Assembly (NCBI GenBank): GCA_964441025.1
Contig: CAYTXG010000006.1
Span: 41,366 to 105,365 of the forward strand
Origin: JAAZIN01 sp964441025
GTDB taxonomy: Bacteria; Bacillota; Dethiobacteria; DTU022
Reading direction: 5' to 3'
DNA: 64,000 bases
This document shows positions 50,464 to 58,228 of the stretch, piece by piece. A program made the translations under genes and the position numbers. The notes below the pieces were generated by a model. The model was not told the DNA's origin and searched no databases. It was given only the letters and a program-made list of their open reading frames with translations. Position 1 is the first letter of the stretch; each line of letters starts with the position of its first letter.

Positions 50464-52261
50464 AAGCCTGCAATGGAAAATTGTCCTGATCTACTCCCTT
50501 CTCCTGCTCTTTACCCTCCAGCTGATCAGCGTGTACCTGGTGCAGTCTCTTGAGCAGTACTATCTGCATAATTTCAAAAACGGGCTGGAATCGCAGGCCC
50601 GCTTGCTGGCGGCTTTGCTGACGCCTTCGCCGGCAGGGGGCCACGAGGCTGAGGAAGATATTGCCCATCTGGTGCGCGAATACAGCGGGCTGCGTGAAAT
50701 AGAAATTGCTGTGCTGGACTCTTATGCGCATGTTATCGGCGCTTCGATAAATTCGACCATGGTTGGCGGGCGGCTGATCAGTGATGAAATAACCAGGGCC
50801 CTGGCAGGGGAGCTGGGCGAGGCGATTCGCTATGATCCCATGACGGGGGAAAGGCGCTATTATCTGGCTCTCCCCTTCAGGGATCAAAGAGCTGTCAGCG
50901 GAGTGGTCTATATCAGCAGTTCTCTCAACCCGGTGGACACGGTGTTAAACCAGATCAAGCTCATATTGCTCAGCGGCTCTGCTTTTGCCCTGGGTATCAG
51001 CGTACTGCTGGGGATCGTTCTGGCCAGAACGATAACTGTACCCATCCAGGGCGTTACCCGGCAGGCGGGGTTAATGGCACAGGGGGATTTTTCGCAAAAA
51101 ATTGAGGTAACTTCAGCGGATGAGATCGGGCGTCTGGGGGCCACCTTTAACTATCTGGCTGAACGGCTGCACCGCAATATCCGGGAAATTTCTACAGAAA
51201 AGAGCAAGGTTGAGGCAATGATCAACCATATGAGCGACGGGGTGATCGCCCTTGACGGAAAAGGACGTCTTATTCATATCAACCCCGCCGCGCGCGATCT
51301 ACTGAAAAAATTTTCCCTCAGGCTACCTCCCGGAGGGCGTTCCGGTTTTCATTTTCTAAAAAGATTGGCCGGGCCGGAGCTGCTGCGCCGGTTCATCCGG
51401 GAGCGAACCCCGCTGGCGCTGGAAATTAGCCGGGAGGAGCCGGAGGTTACTTTAAAAATGGCTCTTGCCCCCTTTAAAGAGGAGGGCGAGAGGCTGGACG
51501 GCACCCTGGTGGTCTTTCATGATATTACTGCAGAAAGGGAATTTATCCGGCGGCAGCAGGAATTTGTGGCTGATGTCTCCCATGAGCTGCGAACACCCCT
51601 GACCGCGATAAAAAGCTATGTTGAGACTCTGCTCGACGGTGCCGCCGCCGACCCTGCCGTGAGCAGCCGTTTTTTAAATGTGCTGAAACGCGAAACAGAC
51701 CGTATGGTTGATCTGGTCAGGGATCTGCTGGAGCTGTCCCAGTTCGACTACAGCCAGGTTGAGCTGCATAAAACTAAAGTGGATTTAATTGATCTGGCAG
51801 TGGAAGCGGTGGAGCAGCTGCAGCAAAAATCTGGATTCAGGACCAATGAAATAGGGATAGACATATCACCGGAGCTCCCGCAGGTTTGGGTGGATCGGGA
51901 AAAAATCATGCGGGTTTTCTTTAACCTGCTGAGCAATGCCATCAAGTACACCCCAGCTGATGGTGAAATATCGATCAGCGCCTCGATGGATGATGATGAC
52001 GGCCGGCTGAAGGTGCTGCTTAAGGACAACGGGCTCGGGATCCCCGCGGAGGATCTGGAGAGGATATTTGAACGTTTCTACAGGGTGGAGAAGACTCGCA
52101 GCCGGGATTATGGCGGAACCGGGCTGGGCCTGCCCATTGCCCGCCGCCTAGTGGAGGCGCACGGGGGCCGGATCTGGCTTGAGAGCTCTCCGGGTAAAGG
52201 GACCAGGGTTCGCTTTACCCTTCCCGTGGCGGCGGAAAGGAGGGGGCGGGCCCTTGACTGA
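50351..52261 (+). CDS. walK: WalK-type sensor histidine kinase
   Basis: Membrane kinase partner of WalR: TM1 (IVLIYSLLLLFTLQLISVYLV), an extracytoplasmic sensor domain, TM2, a HAMP domain, a PAS domain (MINHMSDGVIALDGKGRLIHINPAARDLL in part), HisKA with the His of DVSHELRTPLTAIK, and HATPase with N, G1, F and G2 boxes (GGTGLGLPIA). The start is uncertain: the nearest ATG (50351) lies 110 bases inside walR, giving a long non-homologous leader, while near the expected place only ATT (50435, behind AAGGGGGGTG) and CTG (50468, behind AAGGGCGG) are in frame. I give the ATG coordinates with that caveat. The stop overlaps the yycH start. Confidence 0.88.
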   Translation: MLLSAASGRNWRQIPPSLNLFIPKGGWAIISGKKGGFKSLQWKIVLIYSLLLLFTLQLISVYLVQSLEQYYLHNFKNGLESQARLLAALLTPSPAGGHEAEEDIAHLVREYSGLREIEIAVLDSYAHVIGASINSTMVGGRLISDEITRALAGELGEAIRYDPMTGERRYYLALPFRDQRAVSGVVYISSSLNPVDTVLNQIKLILLSGSAFALGISVLLGIVLARTITVPIQGVTRQAGLMAQGDFSQKIEVTSADEIGRLGATFNYLAERLHRNIREISTEKSKVEAMINHMSDGVIALDGKGRLIHINPAARDLLKKFSLRLPPGGRSGFHFLKRLAGPELLRRFIRERTPLALEISREEPEVTLKMALAPFKEEGERLDGTLVVFHDITAEREFIRRQQEFVADVSHELRTPLTAIKSYVETLLDGAAADPAVSSRFLNVLKRETDRMVDLVRDLLELSQFDYSQVELHKTKVDLIDLAVEAVEQLQQKSGFRTNEIGIDISPELPQVWVDREKIMRVFFNLLSNAIKYTPADGEISISASMDDDDGRLKVLLKDNGLGIPAEDLERIFERFYRVEKTRSRDYGGTGLGLPIARRLVEAHGGRIWLESSPGKGTRVRFTLPVAAERRGRALD

Positions 52262-53576
52262 AAGGATTAAGAGCACGGCTCTTCTTATCCTGGTGGTTCT
52301 TAGCCTTTTTCTGACATACTTGCTCTGGTTTGGGCGCAAAGATACGGAAGAGGTGGCTGAAAATGATTATGAGGCCGTCTATTTTGAAGAGCCGCGACTC
52401 TACTCCCAACTGCTGGTCCCTGAAGCGATTTTTGTCAGCAGTGGGGATTTGCGCTACCGGCTTCGTTCCGGTGATCCTGACTTTATACTATTTTGGGAGG
52501 AGCTTTCTGAAACGCTGCAGGAGATTACCGAGCCTGCGGATTTCGAATATGGCGAAAAGCTGCCGGAGGATGCCGCGCTATGCCTGACAGTGCAGTTTAA
52601 CCCCTTCCTGCCGCTGGGCCGGGAAAGCGTCTGGCTTAAGAACTTGCCGCCCGGGGAACTTGCAGGGATGGAACTTGTGCGTTCCGGTGACCGCTGCTGG
52701 GGAGTTTTGCAGGGGTTGGAGGGCTCCGGAGGGCTGCTACTGCCGGCTCGGCGCGGCTCCCAACTGGCTGCCCTGTGCGATCAATTTGACCCATCCGGGA
52801 GACCTCACTGCAAAAGGCTGGAGGCGGGGGAAATATATGTCTCCCCCGGGGCGGCTGTAACTGTGGCTGCTCCAATTGACATACCCATGTGCAATGGGAT
52901 GATCAGGGTGCCGGCCCTGAAGGCGGAGGTGCTGGACAGCGAACTTCTTTTAAAAACCTTTTTTATAAAGCATAATCTTACCCGGGAAATAAGGGAGCGG
53001 GACGGCGGGCGGATCTATACAGACGGCGAACAGGGGTTGCGCCTGGGGGAGGGTCTTGATTATTCGCACCCCCTCAAAGAGCCGAAACCGGCAGCGCTTT
53101 CTTATTCAGCGGCGCTGCAGACGGCGGGCAAGCTGCTCGGTTACTACGGCGGCTGGCCGGAAAATTTGCGGTTGGAGCACCTGGCCCGTGAAACAGGCGA
53201 CAGCACAAAAGGGATCTATGAGGCACAGTGGCGAAGCTATTTCGAGGGATACCCACTTTGGGGAGAGACGGGCGTTTACATGAGTTACCATCACGGCGGC
53301 CTGATAAAATACCGGCGCAATCTATATCACCTGCTTTACACCGCCGGCGAAGTGGCGGCGGTGCGCGGTTACCGGGAAGCTTTATCAGCGGCGCTAGAAC
53401 TGCTTGGCTCCGCCGGCGGGGAGCACTGCACGCTGGAGGGGATGGATCTGGTATACTATCTGTATAAAAGCCCCCAGCATCCCCGGGCTGTACCTGTTTG
53501 GCTAATCCGCCTCAGCGGGCGGGAATTCGTTTTAAGGGCGGATGATCTTCTTCCTCCGGAGGAGTGGGCGCAATGA
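52254..53576 (+). CDS. yycH: YycH-like regulator of WalRK
   Basis: The 440-residue protein has one N-terminal membrane helix (about 7-25) and a large extracytoplasmic part with YSQLLVPEAIFVSS and a C-terminal FEGYPLWGE segment, similar in layout to YycH, the membrane partner that with YycI tunes WalK. Overall similarity to Bacillus YycH is low, and the call rests on position and architecture. The TTG start follows AAAGGAGGGG and overlaps walK by eight bases. Its stop overlaps the yycI ATG. Confidence 0.75.
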   Translation: MTERIKSTALLILVVLSLFLTYLLWFGRKDTEEVAENDYEAVYFEEPRLYSQLLVPEAIFVSSGDLRYRLRSGDPDFILFWEELSETLQEITEPADFEYGEKLPEDAALCLTVQFNPFLPLGRESVWLKNLPPGELAGMELVRSGDRCWGVLQGLEGSGGLLLPARRGSQLAALCDQFDPSGRPHCKRLEAGEIYVSPGAAVTVAAPIDIPMCNGMIRVPALKAEVLDSELLLKTFFIKHNLTREIRERDGGRIYTDGEQGLRLGEGLDYSHPLKEPKPAALSYSAALQTAGKLLGYYGGWPENLRLEHLARETGDSTKGIYEAQWRSYFEGYPLWGETGVYMSYHHGGLIKYRRNLYHLLYTAGEVAAVRGYREALSAALELLGSAGGEHCTLEGMDLVYYLYKSPQHPRAVPVWLIRLSGREFVLRADDLLPPEEWAQ

Positions 53577-54442
53577 ACCTGGGCCGGGCAAAGACAATTT
53601 TCATCTATGTTTTTTTAGGGTTAAATCTTTTTCTTTGCTATCATCTTTTTATCGGGGATGTCCGAAAATTAGCGTGGGTGGCGGTCTCCCCGGGTGAGCT
53701 GCGCCGTGTTGAGGAGCAGCTGGATGAATACGGTTATGTGCTGGAAACAAAAGTTGATTGCGCCGTCCGGAAAGGCTCTTTCCTGACGGTAGCCCCCTCG
53801 AGGGAAATGGAGCAGCTGCTGCGGAGGCATTTTGCGGCCGGCGCGGCACCGGCGGCAGGATCGGAAGAAACCCGCCTTTACGCGGGAGAAGGAGCCGTAG
53901 TAGCAATATATCCGGGAGGGGCGATCCGCGTCGAGCTAACCCCCGGGGCGGAGCTGCTGGAAGAAGGCAGCCTCCCGGAAGAACAGGAGCTGGTCCCGGC
54001 TTTTGAGCGCTATTTAGAGGGTAGCGGACTGCAGTTTCCAGCGGCGCGCTTTGATCATGTATCACGGTTGAATGACAGGATCATATTGCATTACCTGCAA
54101 ATTCATGAGGGCAGGCCCCTTTACAGCGGTTACCTGAGAGCCGTCGTGGGGAATAATAGCCTTTTAGCCATGGACATCTACTGGCTTGATCCCGAGAGCT
54201 CGCATCAGGAACGGGAGATGGAGGTTATCCCGGTCACGGAGGCCATGCTCAGGTTGATCGAGGTTCTGGGGCCCAGCCGGCATATTCGGCGGATAGTAAA
54301 AGCAGGCCTGGGATATTACAGCCTTGAATATGATGCGGAGGAATGGGAGGTGCCTCCGGTGTGGCGCTTTTTGTTTGATGATGGCGAGAGTTACTATATC
54401 AATGCTTTTACAGGAAATCCGGAGTGGGGAACATCTAACTGA
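53573..54442 (+). CDS. yycI: YycI-like regulator of WalRK
   Basis: The 289-residue protein has an N-terminal membrane helix (AKTIFIYVFLGLNLFLCYHLF, about 5-25) preceded by a short tail, then an extracytoplasmic domain with RPLYSGYLRAVVG and IEVLG, like the YycI family whose opening TIFIxxFLxLNxFL is a good hallmark. It is translationally coupled to yycH (ATGA), with GGAGGAG upstream. In Bacillus htrA-type genes follow; here murA does, 14 bases later. Confidence 0.8.
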   Translation: MNLGRAKTIFIYVFLGLNLFLCYHLFIGDVRKLAWVAVSPGELRRVEEQLDEYGYVLETKVDCAVRKGSFLTVAPSREMEQLLRRHFAAGAAPAAGSEETRLYAGEGAVVAIYPGGAIRVELTPGAELLEEGSLPEEQELVPAFERYLEGSGLQFPAARFDHVSRLNDRIILHYLQIHEGRPLYSGYLRAVVGNNSLLAMDIYWLDPESSHQEREMEVIPVTEAMLRLIEVLGPSRHIRRIVKAGLGYYSLEYDAEEWEVPPVWRFLFDDGESYYINAFTGNPEWGTSN

Positions 54443-54456
54443 CAGGAGAAGATGAA

Positions 54457-55746
54457 GTGGAGAAAACCCTGATACACGGTGGAAATGAGTTAAAGGGACG
54501 GGTAAAAATTAGCGGTTCCAAAAATGCAGCCCTGGCCATCCTGCCGGCAATTTTGCTGGCTTCGGAAAAGGTTTCCCTAAGCAACATTCCCGATATTACC
54601 GATGTCCGGATAATGCTAAACATCCTCGAAGACCTTGGCTTGACCATCCGCAGGCGGGGGCGGAATGATCTTGATATTTACCCTTCCGGGCTGCGCGGCT
54701 TTGCCCCTCCTTTTAACCTGGTGCAAAAATTAAGGGCTTCATCTTATCTTATGGGAAGCCTGCTGACCCGTTCCGGGAAAGCGACGGTACCTGTTCCTGG
54801 CGGATGTGATCTGGGGCCGCGCCCCATTGATCAGCACCTGAAAGGTTTTACCGCCCTGGGGGCGGAATGCGAAATTGAGCATGGCCAGGTCAGGCTGGCG
54901 GGTGGCAGGCTGAAGGGGGCTCATATCTACCTCGATGTGGTCAGCGTCGGGGCCACGGTCAACCTGATGCTGGCGGCGGCAGGGGCGGAAGGGCGAACTG
55001 TCCTTGAGAATGTGGCCAAAGAGCCGGAGATCGTTGATCTGGCAAATTTTCTTAATGCCATGGGCGCGGTGGTCAAGGGGGCGGGAACAGATATAATCAA
55101 GATCGACGGCGTTGATCGCTTTGGCGGCGCGGAACACGCTGTTATTCCCGACCGGATCGAAGCCGGCACTTTCATGTTGGCTGTTGCCGCAACAGGCGGC
55201 GACCTGGTTGTCGAGGGAGTTATACCCAAGCACCTGGAAGCGGTAACTGCCAAACTGAGAGAAATAGGCGCTGTTGTGGAGGCGGAAGCAGAGCAAATCA
55301 GGGTCACCAGGAGCGGGCCGCTGATCCCTTCGGACTTGAAAACCTTTCCCTATCCCGGCTTTCCAACGGATCTGCAGCCGCTGGGGATGGTCCTCCTTAC
55401 TGCTGCGGAAGGAACGAGCATTGTCACGGAAAATGTCTTTGACGGCCGTTTTCGCCATGTGGATGAGCTGAAGAGAATGGGCGCGCAGATAAAACTCGAA
55501 GGAAGGACTGCAGTGATCAAGGGGGGCGGCTCCCTTTCAGGGGCTCCGGTTAGCGCTACCGATCTTCGGGCCGGCGCCGGGCTGATGGTAGCAGGTTTGA
55601 TGGCTGAAGGGGATACTATTCTCGGAGAAGTAAAGCATGTTTACAGGGGATATGAAAGGATAGAGGAGAAGCTGACCGATCTGGGTGCTAAGTTGAAGCC
55701 CATGCGAGGGCAGGAGGCCGGAAAAGCAGCAGGAGGCTCAGGATGA
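54457..55746 (+). CDS. murA: UDP-N-acetylglucosamine 1-carboxyvinyltransferase
   Basis: First committed enzyme of peptidoglycan synthesis, transferring enolpyruvate to UDP-GlcNAc. The 429-residue EPSP-synthase fold protein has KISGSKNAALAILPA at the start, the mobile loop PVPGGCDLGPRPIDQH with catalytic Cys117 (the fosfomycin target), and the IPDRIEAGTFM and DLRAGAGLMVAGL segments. The GTG start follows AGGAGAAG. It appears to be the fifth gene of the walR operon, so wall synthesis and wall signalling would share a transcript. Confidence 0.96.
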   Translation: MEKTLIHGGNELKGRVKISGSKNAALAILPAILLASEKVSLSNIPDITDVRIMLNILEDLGLTIRRRGRNDLDIYPSGLRGFAPPFNLVQKLRASSYLMGSLLTRSGKATVPVPGGCDLGPRPIDQHLKGFTALGAECEIEHGQVRLAGGRLKGAHIYLDVVSVGATVNLMLAAAGAEGRTVLENVAKEPEIVDLANFLNAMGAVVKGAGTDIIKIDGVDRFGGAEHAVIPDRIEAGTFMLAVAATGGDLVVEGVIPKHLEAVTAKLREIGAVVEAEAEQIRVTRSGPLIPSDLKTFPYPGFPTDLQPLGMVLLTAAEGTSIVTENVFDGRFRHVDELKRMGAQIKLEGRTAVIKGGGSLSGAPVSATDLRAGAGLMVAGLMAEGDTILGEVKHVYRGYERIEEKLTDLGAKLKPMRGQEAGKAAGGSG

Positions 55747-55747
55747 G

Positions 55748-56386
55748 ATGGAGCTCTGGCTGGTCCGTCACGGGAGAACTGCGGCGGCCGGCGAAGGCCG
55801 CTTCCAGGGCCGTTGTGATTATGCCCTTGACGGTGCAGGTATTTTTGAAGCAGCGTGCCTGTCCCGTCGTTTAACCCGGACAGGCGGTTTTGACCTTCTG
55901 CTAAGCAGCGATTTGAAGCGTGCCTGGTCTACGGCAAAAATTATTTCCCGGGGAATCAAGCTTGCGCCGGAGAGTGAACCCCTGCTCAGGGAATGTTCCT
56001 GGGGCTATATTGAAGGGATGAAGCGCAGCGAGGCGGAGGGCCTTTTCCCTTTCCTGTTTCATTCCGAAAGGGGCACGGTAAGGACGCTGTGCTGCGGTGG
56101 GGAGAGTGAACGCAGGCTGATGGCGCGAACGCGGACATTGAGGCGGAAGATTTTCCGTGAACATTCCGGAAAACACCGGATTCTCCTTGTCAGCCATGCC
56201 CGGCTGATCAATGCATTTATATCCGGATGCCTGGGCTTAACTTCCAGGCATAGATGGCCCTATGCCCCGGCCCCCGCTTCTCTGACAATTGTATGGGGGG
56301 AGAGCACGGGAGACAGGTACCGACTGCTGCTCTTTAACGATGTCAGTCACCTGCAGGATCAAAGGATCCCTTGCATATTCAAATAG
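55748..56386 (+). CDS. histidine phosphatase family protein (phosphoglycerate-mutase-like)
   Basis: The 212-residue cytoplasmic protein has the catalytic RHG motif (WLVRHGRTAA, His8), a SSDLKRAWSTA segment, a conserved Glu (CSWGYIEGM) and a second His in LLVSHARLINAF. This is the GpmB/CobC type of histidine phosphatase; the substrate may be a phosphosugar, alpha-ribazole phosphate or other small phosphate ester. It starts one base after the murA stop, so it likely shares that transcript. The role cannot be fixed from sequence. Confidence 0.85.
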   Translation: MELWLVRHGRTAAAGEGRFQGRCDYALDGAGIFEAACLSRRLTRTGGFDLLLSSDLKRAWSTAKIISRGIKLAPESEPLLRECSWGYIEGMKRSEAEGLFPFLFHSERGTVRTLCCGGESERRLMARTRTLRRKIFREHSGKHRILLVSHARLINAFISGCLGLTSRHRWPYAPAPASLTIVWGESTGDRYRLLLFNDVSHLQDQRIPCIFK

Positions 56387-56552
56387 TATGCTGTACATTC
56401 AAAAATAAAGCGATATATTGCACTGCCCTGAGAGCCTTTTTCCGGAGCAAAGGTTGCGCCTGCTGAAGGGATTGACATAACCTGCAGCTTCGCAGTTGTA
56501 TTCCAGAGTGTGCCGATGGCAAAAGGGGGCGCAGGAAAGCGGGGGATCGTTT

Positions 56553-57479
56553 TTGCAGGTCCTTCTGATCTTTATCGACGGTGTGGGGCTGGGAACACCT
56601 GCACAGGAAAACCCTTTTTTCTATACAGGTACGCCCTTTCTAACGTCGTTGTTCCGGGGAAAGCCCCTGACCGTAGAGGTTAAGGGGTTTCACGATGGAC
56701 GGGCAACGCTGCGGGGCATAGACGCCCGGTTGGGAGTGAAGGGGCTGCCCCAGAGCGCTACCGGACAGGCTTCGATTTTTACCGGAGTGAATGCGCCGCA
56801 CCTGCTCGGCTATCACCTGAACGGTTTTCCCAATGGAGATTTGCGGGAACTTCTGGCAGAAAAGGGCATCTTCGCCGCTCTAGGTCGGGAAGGATACCGC
56901 TGCTCTTTTTTGAATGCTTACCGGCCTTTATTTTTTGAAAAATTGGAGGAGGGGCTGCCCGGGTTCCTTTATTCCTGTTCAACCCTGATTACCCATTACG
57001 GGGGGCTTCCCTTTTACCGCCTGGAAGATATTGGAGCAGAAAAGGCGCTGTTTATGGATCTGACAAATGAGCTGCTGAACGGTATGGGCTTTTCGGTCCC
57101 GGAAATCACCCCGGAAGAGGCGGGCAAAAGGCTTGTTGAAATGGGTAATAAATTTGATTTTTCCCTCTTTGAATATTTCCTTTCCGATCGCGCCGGCCAT
57201 CTGGCGGACAAAGAGGGGGCGGGCAAGGTAGTGCGCACCCTGGATCGCTTTCTTGGAGCGGCGGCTAAATCCCTTGATCCCGCCCGGATGATCCTTATCG
57301 TTACCAGCGATCATGGCAATCTTGAAGACCTTTCCCATGGCAGACACACCCTGAATGAAGTACCGGTGTTGCTGATGGGAGCAGAGGATGCGCGGCGCAG
57401 GGCCGCTCCACTACTCCGCGATCTCACCGACATATTGCCGGCGGTCCGCATGCTGCTGGGTATCAAGCCCGGGTATTAA
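56553..57479 (+). CDS. alkaline-phosphatase-superfamily metalloenzyme (iPGM-like)
   Basis: The 308-residue protein shows metal and nucleophile motifs of the phosphoglycerate mutase/phosphopentomutase group: IFIDGVGLG at the start, LPQSATGQASIFTG with the probable Ser/Thr nucleophile, DRAGHLADKEGA and TSDHGNLED near the end. It is shorter than true cofactor-independent PGM (about 510) because the transferase insert is missing, so it is likely a different phosphotransferase or phosphatase. The TTG start at 56553 follows GGGGGA. An earlier ATG lacks a ribosome site. Confidence 0.8.
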   Translation: MQVLLIFIDGVGLGTPAQENPFFYTGTPFLTSLFRGKPLTVEVKGFHDGRATLRGIDARLGVKGLPQSATGQASIFTGVNAPHLLGYHLNGFPNGDLRELLAEKGIFAALGREGYRCSFLNAYRPLFFEKLEEGLPGFLYSCSTLITHYGGLPFYRLEDIGAEKALFMDLTNELLNGMGFSVPEITPEEAGKRLVEMGNKFDFSLFEYFLSDRAGHLADKEGAGKVVRTLDRFLGAAAKSLDPARMILIVTSDHGNLEDLSHGRHTLNEVPVLLMGAEDARRRAAPLLRDLTDILPAVRMLLGIKPGY

Positions 57480-57616
57480 TCTGCGGAGCCCCCATGCGAA
57501 GGACTGAGGGCTAATCCCGGCTTACTGTTTTCATAGCTTTGCCGTGCCGCGGCAACGGAGGATCCCCTGCCGGGGATCGGCCTGCGCTGCTGTATCCAAA
57601 TTTGGGGGGTGAGGGG

Positions 57617-58228
57617 ATGGAGGTGCAGACACTGGTGGTGAGCATGTTTGCTACAAACTGTTACCTCGTCAGCTGCCGGGAAACAGGGGAAGGGGTTGTT
57701 ATTGATCCCGGTGCGGAGGGAAAGAGGATCCTGCATAAAATAGAGGAAAAGGGTTTAAGAATAAAGGCCATTATTAACACTCACGGTCATATCGATCATA
57801 CCGGGGCCAACGGCAGGTTGAAAGAGGCCCTTAAGGCGCCGTTGCTGTTCCCGGAGAAGGACCTGGGAATATACCGTAACCCCGGTTTTGGGCTTGGTGT
57901 TATTTTCGGCAAACAGGCTGCGCCTGACCGTTTGCTCAAAGAGGGCCAGCAGGTTCCTGTCGGCCGGGGGACGCTTAATGTTCTGGAGACGCCGGGCCAT
58001 ACCGGGGGAAGCATATCGCTTTACGGTGATGGGGTTGTTTTTACCGGCGACGCTCTTTTTGCCCGTTCTGTGGGCCGGACCGATCTTGCCGGCGGCTCCT
58101 ATCCACTCCTGATCAGCAGCATTAAGGAGAAACTGATGGTTTTGCCGCCGCGGACGGTGGTATATCCGGGGCACGGGCCGGCTACCACCATCGAAGCGGA
58201 GGCGCGCAGCAATCCCTTCCTGCTCTAA
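57617..58228 (+). CDS. MBL-fold metallo-hydrolase (glyoxalase II-like)
   Basis: The 203-residue protein has the metal-binding THGHIDHTG motif (about 57-65), a following His in TPGHTGGS, Asp in FTGDALF and His in YPGHGPATT, the pattern of small hydroxyacylglutathione-hydrolase-like enzymes. The substrate is unknown; thiolester cleavage is typical. The ATG start follows a G-rich ribosome site. The gene ends convergent with the PBP gene, overlapping it by four bases. Confidence 0.87.
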   Translation: MEVQTLVVSMFATNCYLVSCRETGEGVVIDPGAEGKRILHKIEEKGLRIKAIINTHGHIDHTGANGRLKEALKAPLLFPEKDLGIYRNPGFGLGVIFGKQAAPDRLLKEGQQVPVGRGTLNVLETPGHTGGSISLYGDGVVFTGDALFARSVGRTDLAGGSYPLLISSIKEKLMVLPPRTVVYPGHGPATTIEAEARSNPFLL

